Source of the DNA: Acidobacteriota bacterium
GTDB lineage: Bacteria > Acidobacteriota > Blastocatellia > Pyrinomonadales > Pyrinomonadaceae
NCBI GenBank assembly: GCA_019639135.1
Contig: JAHBSL010000004.1
Span: 62,001 to 126,000, forward strand
Direction: 5' to 3'
Length of the DNA: 64,000 nucleotides
Shown here: one piece after another, positions 33,240 through 42,515 of the stretch
How the letters are laid out: each line of letters begins with the position of its first letter
Numbering within the stretch: position 1 is the stretch's first letter
Made by a program: the position numbers and the translations under genes
The notes under the pieces: generated by a model
What the model was told of the DNA's origin: nothing
The model's database searches: none
Seen by the model: only the letters and a program-made list of their open reading frames with translations

Positions 33240-36200
33240 GTGATCGAGCGACTGGAGGAACGCTACTTTCAGTTCAATCGCTGGCTCTCGCCGGCGGGGT
33301 CGGTCGTCGCGATCCTGTTCGGCCTCTCGATCCTGATCGGCTGGGTATGGAACATCAGATTCTTGAGGTCCATTCCAGGCGAGACGTACCAGGCAAAGCC
33401 ACTCACCGCGTTGGGATTGATGATCGGCGGCGCCGCGCTTCTCTTCATTTGCGTTGATCGGGGGCCGGGATGGTTCACTCGTGTCGGTCAATTCTTTGCC
33501 TTTACGTTTGGGCTGTTCGGAGTTTACATTGTCGCGGATCACCTGATCACAAATATCGACCTTGGCTCGGGGAGCTTATTCTTCGGCGATCAGGCGCCTC
33601 TTGATCCTCTTGTTCCCTCGGGACGGCCGGCGATCGAGACAGGCGTCATCTTTGTTCTGGCTGCGTTCTCGATTTTTGGCCTGGTATTTCGAAAGCGCAT
33701 TGCAATTCTGGCTGCCAATCTTGCTGCTGTTGTGGCATTGATGTTAGCGCTCGTTGCCGTCATTCTCTATTTTTTCGATTTTCGCGTATTCGATGATGTC
33801 CCGATCCTGTCGAGCATCGCATTAAACACTGCGATAACGGTCCTTGTGTTGCTCTTCGCGGCTTTACATGCCTATCGGGAAAGAGGTTTCCTTGCGATCC
33901 TCTGGTCACGTACGGGCGGCGGCCTTCTTGCCCGTAGATTGTTTCCTTTCATATTTATCGTTCCTGTAGGTGTCGGCTGGCTCAGGCATCAGGGAGAAAA
34001 AGGCGGGCTCTACACAACGGAATTCGGAATCGCACTTTTCACAGTCGGAACGATCATCGGCTTTGCACTGATAGTTTTTCTGACGGCGAGATCCGTCGAG
34101 TACTACGACCTTCGCCGTCAGGCGGCCGAGGCGGCGGAGGTCAGAAAGGCATTGATGATCGGGATCTCACTCGAGCCGGTCATCCTTTGGTCGCCGGAGC
34201 AAGGGATCGTCGAATGGAATGCTGGCTGCGAAAAGCTCTACGGCTTCACGGCCGAAGAGGCCAAGAGGCAATCGAGCCTCGGTTTGCTCAAGACCCGCAT
34301 GAAGGCGAACCTTGCTGATTTTTGGGACCATCTTGAAAAGGAGGGAAGCTGGACCGGCGAGGTCGAGCAGACAACCCGCACGGGCGAGACCGTTGTTACG
34401 GAATCGACATATCAGCTTATCGAGTCCGAAGGTGAACGATTTGTCATCCAGCACGACCGCGACATCACTGAGCGAAAGCGGTACGAACAGGCGATAATTC
34501 AGGCGAAAGAACTGAATGATTACACGATCAATTCCTTGCCGGCGATCTTCTTTCTCTTTGACTCGAACGGCCGGATGATCAAGTGGAACCAGAATTTCCT
34601 GCGGGTCACCGGCTATACGGCCGATGAGGTCCGGCGAATGCTGCCGCTCGACTTCATCTTTCCAGGAGACCACGAACTCGTCGCGGACAAGATCCGCGAG
34701 GTTATGTCCACCGGACAGGCGGAGTCGGAGGCGCGGTTGATGACAGCCGATGCTCGTGTCGTTCCGTTCTATTTCCTCGGAAGTCGGATAACTGTCGAGG
34801 GACAGCTATGTGTCGTAGGGTCGGGGACCGACATCACGGAACAGAAGCGGGCGATAGCGGCAATTAAGGAATCCGAAGAGCGTTACAGGCTCCTTTTCGA
34901 AAGCAACCCGTGTCCGATGTGGGTCTATGACCGCGAGAGTTTAGGTTTTCTCGCGGTCAATCAAGCGGCGACCAATGCCTATGGCTACTCGCGGCGCGAG
35001 TTCCTTGCGATGGATATGACGAAGATCAGGCCCGAGGAAGAACTGCCGCGGTTTTACAAGCATCTTGCCGGTGATATCAAGACGGTGACACACCCGAGCC
35101 CATGGATCCACAAGCGAAAGGACGGGAGCACATTCGATGTAGAGATAACTTCGCATGCACTTGAATTTAACGGGCGTCCGGCACGGCTCGTTTTGGCTAC
35201 CGATGTGACGGAGCGGAACCGGGCAGTTAAGCAGCTTCGCGAGAGCGAGCAGCGGTTTCGTCGGATGTTCGACATCGTATCGATCGGCATTGCGCAGGCG
35301 GACGCGCAGACCGGACAATTCCTCCTTTTCAATCGGCGGTTTGCCGAGATCGCAGGTTACCCGCCCGAAGAGCTCAAGCAAATGACATTCAAGCAATTAA
35401 CTCACCCCGACGATGCCGAAAAGGACGCCCGAAAGTACTTTGAGGCCCGCGACGGCAAGGCTCCGCAGTACATCAACGAGAAGCGATATCTGAGGGCCGA
35501 CGGGAGTGTTGTATGGGTGCGGGTAAATGCCTCTTTTGTCCGCGATGCCGATGGGACGGCGCTACAGTCCATTGGGGTGATCGAGGACATCACCGAACAA
35601 AAGCGGGCTCGGGACGAACTGCTTGAGCTTAATGTAACTCTGGAGCAACGGGTCGAAGAGCGGACCCGCAAGCTTGAGACCCTCAACCGTGAACTTGAGG
35701 CTTTTTCATATTCGGTCTCGCACGATCTTCGGGCGCCTCTCAGGGCGATGGACGGTTTTTCACAGGCAGTGCTTGAGGATTATGGCGACAAGCTCGACGA
35801 AACCGGTGTTGACTACCTCAATCGGATTAGGTCGGCAAGCCAACGGATGGCCTCGATGATCGACAGCCTCCTCGTTCTTTCGCGCGTTAGCCGCTCGGCA
35901 TTGTCGATCGTCACAACAGATCTCTCATCGCTGGCCCGCGAGATCGCGGCCGAACTGGAGGCCGCCTCGCCCGAGCGCAGTGTTGAGGTAATAATCGAGG
36001 ACGGTCTTGCCGCCGAGTGCGACGCCCGGCTTGCCCGCATCGCGCTGGAGAATATGCTAGGTAACGCTTGGAAGTTCACATCGAAAACCGACAACGCTTC
36101 GATCAGCTTCTCGCGTGGTTTAGAGCCGGGCGAATATGTGATCCGCGACAACGGTGCGGGTTTTGAGGAGATTTACGCCGATAAGATCTTCGGAGCATTT

Positions 36201-36347
36201 TCGCGGCTGCACAGGTCCGACGAGTTTGAAGGTACCGGCATTGGGCTGGCGACGGTTTATCGTATAATCCAGATGCATGGCGGCACGATACGAGCCGAAA
36301 GCGAACCCGGGCACGGAGCGGCCTTTTACTTTAAGTTCAAGAGATAG
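33240..36347 (+). CDS. Membrane sensor histidine kinase with four PAS domains
   Basis: 1035 residues from the GTG at 33240, six bases after GGAGG. About eight membrane segments in residues 15-280, then four PAS domains (starting near residues 300, 425, 545 and 670), each followed by the PAC-type D-I-T-E-x-K-R segment. The dimerisation helix has phosphorylated His828 in SVSHDLRAPLR, and the HATPase domain ends in GTGIGLATVYRIIQMHGG. The membrane module resembles that of the GGDEF protein at 3832. It signals to the single receiver protein starting directly after its TAG stop. Confidence 0.92.
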   Translation: MIERLEERYFQFNRWLSPAGSVVAILFGLSILIGWVWNIRFLRSIPGETYQAKPLTALGLMIGGAALLFICVDRGPGWFTRVGQFFAFTFGLFGVYIVADHLITNIDLGSGSLFFGDQAPLDPLVPSGRPAIETGVIFVLAAFSIFGLVFRKRIAILAANLAAVVALMLALVAVILYFFDFRVFDDVPILSSIALNTAITVLVLLFAALHAYRERGFLAILWSRTGGGLLARRLFPFIFIVPVGVGWLRHQGEKGGLYTTEFGIALFTVGTIIGFALIVFLTARSVEYYDLRRQAAEAAEVRKALMIGISLEPVILWSPEQGIVEWNAGCEKLYGFTAEEAKRQSSLGLLKTRMKANLADFWDHLEKEGSWTGEVEQTTRTGETVVTESTYQLIESEGERFVIQHDRDITERKRYEQAIIQAKELNDYTINSLPAIFFLFDSNGRMIKWNQNFLRVTGYTADEVRRMLPLDFIFPGDHELVADKIREVMSTGQAESEARLMTADARVVPFYFLGSRITVEGQLCVVGSGTDITEQKRAIAAIKESEERYRLLFESNPCPMWVYDRESLGFLAVNQAATNAYGYSRREFLAMDMTKIRPEEELPRFYKHLAGDIKTVTHPSPWIHKRKDGSTFDVEITSHALEFNGRPARLVLATDVTERNRAVKQLRESEQRFRRMFDIVSIGIAQADAQTGQFLLFNRRFAEIAGYPPEELKQMTFKQLTHPDDAEKDARKYFEARDGKAPQYINEKRYLRADGSVVWVRVNASFVRDADGTALQSIGVIEDITEQKRARDELLELNVTLEQRVEERTRKLETLNRELEAFSYSVSHDLRAPLRAMDGFSQAVLEDYGDKLDETGVDYLNRIRSASQRMASMIDSLLVLSRVSRSALSIVTTDLSSLAREIAAELEAASPERSVEVIIEDGLAAECDARLARIALENMLGNAWKFTSKTDNASISFSRGLEPGEYVIRDNGAGFEEIYADKIFGAFSRLHRSDEFEGTGIGLATVYRIIQMHGGTIRAESEPGHGAAFYFKFKR

Positions 36348-36803
36348 ATGAGTTCAGCGAACGAAACAAAACTGTCAATCCTCCTTGTCGAGGACGATGC
36401 GAATGACATTGAGCTGACGCGGCGTGCGTTTGAGCGCAACCGTTTGGCAAATATGTTTCTAGTAGCAAGGGATGGTGCCGAAGCTCTTGAGATGCTTTTT
36501 GGAACATCGGGCGATTGGCCGCACCCGGTCCTTTCTGACCTCCAATTGATCTTGCTTGATCTCAATCTTCCGAAGGTCAGCGGACTCGAAGTGCTCAGAC
36601 AAATTCGGGCGGACGACCGGACGAAGTTGATCCCAGTCGTCGTTCTTACGTCGTCCGACGAGGAACGCGATGTGATGGAAAGTTACGGGCTCGGGGCAAA
36701 TAGCTATGTCAGAAAGCCGATCGGTTTCGACCAGTTCGTGGAGGCCGTTCGTGAACTCGGGCTTTACTGGCTCGTCCTGAACAAGACAGTTAGGCGTGAC
36801 TGA
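36348..36803 (+). CDS. Single-domain response regulator (Rcp1-like)
   Basis: 151 residues, one receiver domain with no output. Acid pair EDD (15-17), phosphoacceptor Asp71 in LLDLNLPKVSG, Thr/Ser in VVLTSSDEE and Lys in YVRKPIGFDQF: all functional residues present. The length and the GTSGDWPHPV insert match the CheY-like regulators that follow PAS kinases such as Cph1. It begins on the base after the kinase stop and its end overlaps the next gene by eight bases, so the three are co-translated. It likely shuttles phosphate from the upstream kinase to another partner. Confidence 0.93.
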   Translation: MSSANETKLSILLVEDDANDIELTRRAFERNRLANMFLVARDGAEALEMLFGTSGDWPHPVLSDLQLILLDLNLPKVSGLEVLRQIRADDRTKLIPVVVLTSSDEERDVMESYGLGANSYVRKPIGFDQFVEAVRELGLYWLVLNKTVRRD

Positions 36804-39800
36804 AGAAAGGTTCAGAGTCTTGATAGTCGAGGACGTCGATGATGACGTGACGCTACTAGTCCGCCATTTCCAGAAGGCCGGCTTTGAGATCGACTTCGAA
36901 CGCGTTGACCGGGCAAGCGACTTCAGCAATAAACTACAGGAGACGGACTGGGATGTCATTATCTCGGATTACAGCCTTCCTGGCTTCACCGGGCTTGATG
37001 CTCTCGAGATCCTCAAATCCCACGGGCTCGACATTCCGTTCATCATAATCTCAGGCACAATTGGCGAGGAAACGGCCGTTGCCGCAATGAAGGCCGGTGC
37101 AGCGGATTACCTGATGAAGGATAATCTTACGCGGCTCGTGCCGGCAGTTCTCCGCGAGATTGCCGATGCCAAGGAGCGTCGCGGACGCCGTGAAGCCGAG
37201 CGTTCGCTCGCACTTTCTGAAGAGCGTTACCGCATTGTCGCCGAGACGGCATCCGACGCGATAATCACAATCGATACTGACAACATTATTCGTTTTGCCA
37301 ATTCCGCCACCGAACGTATCTTCGGCTACACGACCGAGGAGATCATCGGACAGCCGATAACCATCTTGATGCCGGAAAGACACCGCTCCGGTCATCTTAA
37401 TGCCGTAGCGAGGTATCTAAAGACCGGCCAAAAGTCCCTTGACTGGTCAAGCGTGGAAACCGAGGCCGTGCGGAAGGACGGGAGCGAGATCAACATTCTG
37501 ATCTCCTTCGGCGAGTATGTACACGAAAGCGAACACTCGTTCACTGCGATAATTCGCGACATCACCCAGCGAAAGCAGGATGAGAATAAACTTCGGCAGT
37601 CTGAAGAAGATTTCCGCGGGCTGGTTGAGGCGACCACGCAGTACGTTTGGCAGCTTGATGCGAGAGGAAACCTGAGGGAGTTTCCGCAGTGGTGGGTTGA
37701 CCTGACCGGGCAGCCTTACGATCTAAGCCTAAACTATGGCTGGACCGATTACGTTCACCCGGATGACCGCGAAGAGGTCTATAAGACCTACGTAGCTGCA
37801 CTCGAATCCCGTAAACCGGTCGTTTTAACGCTTCGGCTCCGCGATCGCAATGGAAACTACGGCCACTATGCCGCAAGGGCTGTGCCGATCTTCAACGATG
37901 ACGGCACATTCCGGAAATGGATCTGTTCGCTTTCCGATATCACTGAGCGAATGAAGGCTGAAGAGGCTCTACGGGAAAGCGAGGCCCGCTACCGCGAGCT
38001 TTTCGACTCGGCAAACGACATCATTTACACGCAGGATCTCGATGAAAAGTTCACCTCGATCAACGCGGCGGTCCAGGCCGTCACCGGCTACACCCCGGAA
38101 GAGATAATCGGAAATGACCTGTCTCAGCTCGTTGCACCGGGCTCGGTCGATAAGGCCCGCCAGATGACTCGGAAAAAGCTGGCCGAAGAAGGCTCAACGA
38201 ACTATGAGCTTGAGATAATAAAAAAGGATGGGGGCATTGCTATCCTTGAGGTAAGCAGCAAGCTCGTTTTCGAGAACGGGAAACCGATTGGGGTACAGGG
38301 TATAGCTCGCGACATTACGGCGAGAAAGCGGGCCGAGGAACTCGCCCTTGAACGCGACCGCCAGCTTTCGACGCTGATAGAGAATCTGCCGGGCGTGGTT
38401 TACCGCTGCCGCATCGATCAGAACTACCGGATGGAGTTCATCAATGATGCCGTGCTCGACGTTACCGGGTATCCTCAGGAGGACTTCCTGGAAGGCGGCA
38501 GGATTTTTGGAGACCTAATACCTGAAAAAGAGCGTGCCGAAATGCGTGAGTTCGTTCTTGGCGAGCTTGCGAAAGTGAATCGCTATGAGGTCACTTATCC
38601 AGTGGTCACAAAAAACGGACGGGAACGCTGGGTTAGCGATCGCGGTCAGGGTATCTTCGACGTGGACGGGAAACCGTATGCGATCGAAGGATTTATCACG
38701 GACATCACCGAACGTCGAAACTCGGAGGAATCTCGGAGGCGGAGCGAACAGCAACTGCGAGTGGTTACGGACACGGTACCTGCCCTAATAACATACTTCG
38801 ACCAAAGGCTGATTTGCCGATTCGAGAACAAATACTATCTGGAGTGGCTTGGCCGTCCCGAAAGATCGATCATCGGACTTCATCTTCGCGAGATCGTTGG
38901 ACCGGTGGCCTATGAGGGCATAGAGAAAGAGTTTGCGATCGCTCTTGCCGGAAACGAGTTCACGATAGAACGCGAAGCTTTGCTTGAACGAATCGGCTCC
39001 GCCGGCAGGTCAAGCTATCTGCGAGTGAGTTACGTTCCCGACCGGGACGAACAGGGCAATGTGATCGGCGCCTTTGCCTTTGCCATCGACCTGACAGAAA
39101 CAAAGCGGTCCGAAGAGGCTCTGCAGAAGAGCCGCGAGCAACTGGTGCAGTCGCAAAAGCTTGAATCGGTCGGCCGGCTTGCCGGCGGCATCGCACACGA
39201 CTTCAACAACATGCTGACGGCGATCACCGGCTACAGCGAACTTGCGTTGCGAAAGCTGCCGGTGGGCGATTCCGTTCGGAAGCACATAGAGGAGATAAAA
39301 AAAGCCGGTGAACGCTCGACTCAGCTAACTAATCAATTGCTCGCATTTAGCCGCAGGCAGATTCTGCAGGCCCAGGTGGTGAATATCAACGATGTGATCC
39401 TGGACACCTCGCGAATGCTCAAGCGCCTTATCGGCGAAGATATAGCGCTTGAGACCGAACTTGTGGAGAATCTTTACGCCGTCAAATGCGACCCCGGCCA
39501 GCTATCACAAATTATCGTCAATCTGGTCGTGAACGCCCGAGACGCAATGCCGGATGGCGGCACGATCCTTGTAGAGACCGATAATACTTCGCTCGATGCG
39601 AAATATGCGGCTGAACACGTCGGTGTAAAACCCGGTGACTACGTGATAATGACCGTCAGCGACACCGGCGTCGGGATGGACGAAGAGACAAAGAAGCATG
39701 TCTTCGAACCCTTCTTCACGACGAAAGAGGTAGGTAAAGGGACCGGGCTCGGACTTTCGACTGTTTACGGTATTGTAAAGCAGAGCGACGGGAACGTATG

Positions 39801-40281
39801 GATCTACAGTGAGCCGGGCCTGGGAACGACGGTCAAAGTTTATTTACCGGTCGCGGATGCCGATTCGCAGATCCAACGAACGCCGCAGCAGACGAACGAT
39901 TTCAAGTTCGGTTCGGAACGCATTCTTTTGGTCGAAGATGAAGAATCGGTCCGAAATCTTACTAGCGAAATGCTTCGATCCTGCGGTTATACTGTGGTCG
40001 AAGCCGGCGACGGTGCTGAGGCCCTGTCCGTGATCAGGAAATCGACCGAGAAATTCGACCTGATCTTTACTGACGTCGTGATGCCGCAGATGAGCGGACG
40101 CGAACTAGCCGACCGCGTGCTTGAGATCGACCCGAAGGCAAGGATACTTTTTACCTCCGGCTATACGGACAATGTCGCTCTGCGGCAGGGCGTTCTCGAC
40201 GAGACGACAAACTTCATCTCAAAGCCTTTTTCGTTCTTCGCCCTTGCGACGAAGATCCGCGAAGCCCTCGATAGCAAGTGA
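36796..40281 (+). CDS. Hybrid histidine kinase REC-5xPAS-HK-REC
   Basis: 1161 residues from a GTG that overlaps the preceding gene. N-terminal receiver (about 5-130, Asp58 in ISDYSLPG); five PAS domains to about residue 785; kinase core with His801 in GGIAHDFNNMLTA and an HATPase domain ending GTGLGLSTVYGIV; C-terminal receiver (about 1035-1155, Asp1093 in FTDVVMPQMSG). No membrane segment is seen, so it is cytoplasmic. Receiver domains at both ends allow input from one kinase and output to a phosphorelay. It ends immediately against the stop of convergent larA. Confidence 0.93.
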   Translation: MTEERFRVLIVEDVDDDVTLLVRHFQKAGFEIDFERVDRASDFSNKLQETDWDVIISDYSLPGFTGLDALEILKSHGLDIPFIIISGTIGEETAVAAMKAGAADYLMKDNLTRLVPAVLREIADAKERRGRREAERSLALSEERYRIVAETASDAIITIDTDNIIRFANSATERIFGYTTEEIIGQPITILMPERHRSGHLNAVARYLKTGQKSLDWSSVETEAVRKDGSEINILISFGEYVHESEHSFTAIIRDITQRKQDENKLRQSEEDFRGLVEATTQYVWQLDARGNLREFPQWWVDLTGQPYDLSLNYGWTDYVHPDDREEVYKTYVAALESRKPVVLTLRLRDRNGNYGHYAARAVPIFNDDGTFRKWICSLSDITERMKAEEALRESEARYRELFDSANDIIYTQDLDEKFTSINAAVQAVTGYTPEEIIGNDLSQLVAPGSVDKARQMTRKKLAEEGSTNYELEIIKKDGGIAILEVSSKLVFENGKPIGVQGIARDITARKRAEELALERDRQLSTLIENLPGVVYRCRIDQNYRMEFINDAVLDVTGYPQEDFLEGGRIFGDLIPEKERAEMREFVLGELAKVNRYEVTYPVVTKNGRERWVSDRGQGIFDVDGKPYAIEGFITDITERRNSEESRRRSEQQLRVVTDTVPALITYFDQRLICRFENKYYLEWLGRPERSIIGLHLREIVGPVAYEGIEKEFAIALAGNEFTIEREALLERIGSAGRSSYLRVSYVPDRDEQGNVIGAFAFAIDLTETKRSEEALQKSREQLVQSQKLESVGRLAGGIAHDFNNMLTAITGYSELALRKLPVGDSVRKHIEEIKKAGERSTQLTNQLLAFSRRQILQAQVVNINDVILDTSRMLKRLIGEDIALETELVENLYAVKCDPGQLSQIIVNLVVNARDAMPDGGTILVETDNTSLDAKYAAEHVGVKPGDYVIMTVSDTGVGMDEETKKHVFEPFFTTKEVGKGTGLGLSTVYGIVKQSDGNVWIYSEPGLGTTVKVYLPVADADSQIQRTPQQTNDFKFGSERILLVEDEESVRNLTSEMLRSCGYTVVEAGDGAEALSVIRKSTEKFDLIFTDVVMPQMSGRELADRVLEIDPKARILFTSGYTDNVALRQGVLDETTNFISKPFSFFALATKIREALDSK

Positions 40282-41538
40282 TCACTCGAGCGGCATTAAC
40301 AATATGCCCGCCCCGGCGGAAATGACGCAGCCCTCCGTTAGGCTGCCGACCTCCGACCGAAGCGTCTCGGGCGTTAATTTCCTGAGCCTCATTTTCTCAA
40401 CGGCATCTTCCGGGAGTTCCGTCACGATCCCGACGTCAAATCGCTCGGCGATCGTGAGCAGGCTCCACGCAGTTTGCCCGTTGACGTGATAGCTGTCGGT
40501 AAGGTTTTGAGCAAGTTCACGGGCGTCTGCGGCCTCGAACCATTTCAGGAAGTCGGTACGGCCGAGGCCATCGCCGCATTCCGCAAGAAGATAGATCCGT
40601 CCGCCAGGTTTGCAGGCACGCGAGGCTGCCTCGAGCGATTTATGGGCCTGGATGAGGTTGATATCGAAGGGGCTCCCGCCGCAACTAACGAGAACGGCTT
40701 CGTATTGCCGCGTAATCATGACGGTATGCGTCGCTGCGTAATTTTCACAGGCGGCGATGTGAGCGCCGATATGATCGCCGCAGAAAAGTCCGGTTACCTC
40801 GCCGTGGCCGTTGACGATAGTTGAGATCGAAAGATCGACCTTTACCTTTGACGCTGCCTCGACAAAGGCTTCGTGGACCGGATTTCCCTCAAGGCTGCCG
40901 GGAGCAACGCCTTCCGCCCGGGCCTTTCGTTCGAAATCGAATGCAAGCCGGTGTGTTGCGGCGATGGTGCGGTTAGACGCAAGCCCGGGGCAGATGAGCT
41001 TTCGCCCTCCGGTAAATCCTGCAAAATAGTGAAAACCGACACTGCCGATGGTGATGACGCGGTCGAATTCCACAAGGGCCCGGTTCAGTTCCACCGGCGT
41101 TCCGTCGCTCAGCTCACCGACCATAACGATCCGCATCAGGTCGCGAGGGCCGTGATCGAGCGTCTTGATCCGCTGGGCAATAAAAGGCGTGAGAATTGCG
41201 GCCTTCTCGCCTTCGGTAACGGGCCTATGGATACCGGTCGCGAAGATCGCCGCGATGTCGTATGGCATCGTACCGTTTGCGATCAGCCGCCGGACGAGAA
41301 GATTGACGATCTGCCCTGCACCGGACGAACGGGTCGCATCGGGTACGACAAAAAGCACCGTTTCATCAGGAGAAACGAGATCTTCAATGCGTGCGGTGCC
41401 GATAGGATCTTCGAGCAGTTCGCCGATCTGATGGTCGGAGAGCGGATCGTCCTCTGGCTCTGCAAACAGCACGTCGAATGAGTCGGGAATATCAAGGCTG
41501 ATGCTCTCGCGGCCATAGCGTAGGTCGATCATCGGCAT
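40282..41538 (-). CDS. larA: LarA-type nickel-pincer racemase
   Basis: 418 residues. LarA-family (DUF2088) protein with all key residues at a constant offset from Lactobacillus LarA: D67, R70 in PDATR, H104 in TGIHR, H170 in VGFHYF, K180 in GGRK and H196 in ATHRL. In LarA, K184 bonds the pincer cofactor and H200 binds nickel, so K180 and H196 imply an active cofactor enzyme. It is expected to interconvert the enantiomers of lactate or another 2-hydroxyacid. larB, larC and larE are not adjacent. It is the last gene in a minus-strand run starting with a TerC-like gene. Confidence 0.9.
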   Translation of the reverse strand: MPMIDLRYGRESISLDIPDSFDVLFAEPEDDPLSDHQIGELLEDPIGTARIEDLVSPDETVLFVVPDATRSSGAGQIVNLLVRRLIANGTMPYDIAAIFATGIHRPVTEGEKAAILTPFIAQRIKTLDHGPRDLMRIVMVGELSDGTPVELNRALVEFDRVITIGSVGFHYFAGFTGGRKLICPGLASNRTIAATHRLAFDFERKARAEGVAPGSLEGNPVHEAFVEAASKVKVDLSISTIVNGHGEVTGLFCGDHIGAHIAACENYAATHTVMITRQYEAVLVSCGGSPFDINLIQAHKSLEAASRACKPGGRIYLLAECGDGLGRTDFLKWFEAADARELAQNLTDSYHVNGQTAWSLLTIAERFDVGIVTELPEDAVEKMRLRKLTPETLRSEVGSLTEGCVISAGAGILLMPLE

Positions 41539-41553
41539 GGTCTCGTCTTAAGG

Positions 41554-42507
41554 TCAGCGGTCGGCCGCTGCGGCAGATTCAAAGCAGTTCATTCCCATCG
41601 CACAAACAAAGACCTTGTCGCCGGAATGGTCCGCGGTCTCAAGCTGGATGGTCAGATGTGAAATGCGGAAGCGGTTTTGGAGCGTATCTCGTATCTCGAG
41701 CAAAAGTTCGGTTTCGGGCATCGAACGATCATGGGCAACATGGGCTGAAAGGGCTTCCATGCCGGATGAGATGGTCCAGACGTGTAGGTCGTGGACATTG
41801 AGTACCGCCGGGTGTTCGGCTAATGCTGTTTCAAGTTCATTGATGTCGATATGCTTTGGTGTGCTTTCGAGAAGCACGTCCGCCGAGTCCTTAACAAGCC
41901 GAGCCGCATTGAAGAGAATAATGCCGCTGATGATGACGCTCGTCAGAGCATCGGCCCAAAGGAAGCCGAATGCGATGATCAGGACGCCTGCCGCGATCGC
42001 CGCGATCGAACCGAGCATATCACCGATGACGTGCAGCCAGGCACCTCGGAGATTCAGATTGTGCTGATGATCGGCATGGAGCAGATAGGCGGCAACAATA
42101 TTGACCAACAGGCCGCCAGCGGCGATCAATGTCATCTGCACACCCGCAACCTCGGAGGGCGAGCGGAAACGCTCGATCGCCTCCCAAACAATATAGAAGG
42201 CAAGCAGGATCAGAACGATCCCATTGACGAGGGCGGCGATCACCTCAAGCCGATAGTAGCCAAAGGTCTTTTGCGGCGTAGCAGGACGCAGGGCAAGACT
42301 GAATGCGGCGAGCGAAAGAGCAAGAGCCCCTACGTCGGTCAGCATATGGCCTGCATCGGCGAGAAGTGCGAGAGAATTCGTAAGCCAGCCGCCAACAGCC
42401 TCGGCGACCATGTAGGCAGCCGTTATGAGTAAAGCAAATCTAAGACGCGAAAGGGCCTTCGGGGTGATGCGGCCGCGGCTGTGCGAATGGTTGTGCGATC
42501 CGGACAT
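41554..42507 (-). CDS. Cation diffusion facilitator (CzcD-like)
   Basis: 317 residues. The His-rich start (GSHNHSHSRGR) and six membrane segments fit CDF exporters of zinc, cobalt or similar metals. Metal-site motifs are ALLADAGHMLTDVGAL (H and D in segment II) and WADALTSVIISGIIL (D in segment V). The C-terminal cytoplasmic metal-binding domain is present (about residues 210-300, VHDLHVWTISSGMEALSAHV). It exports divalent cation in exchange for protons. It sits between the FecR-like and LarA genes, with 15 and 8 bases of spacing. Confidence 0.9.
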   Translation of the reverse strand: MSGSHNHSHSRGRITPKALSRLRFALLITAAYMVAEAVGGWLTNSLALLADAGHMLTDVGALALSLAAFSLALRPATPQKTFGYYRLEVIAALVNGIVLILLAFYIVWEAIERFRSPSEVAGVQMTLIAAGGLLVNIVAAYLLHADHQHNLNLRGAWLHVIGDMLGSIAAIAAGVLIIAFGFLWADALTSVIISGIILFNAARLVKDSADVLLESTPKHIDINELETALAEHPAVLNVHDLHVWTISSGMEALSAHVAHDRSMPETELLLEIRDTLQNRFRISHLTIQLETADHSGDKVFVCAMGMNCFESAAAADR

Positions 42508-42515
42508 CTTAGCCG

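Noticed and set aside
32991..33542. 183-codon minus-strand open frame in the divergent region
   Set aside because: It runs 300 bases into the clearly coding kinase gene on the opposite strand and has no recognised domain.
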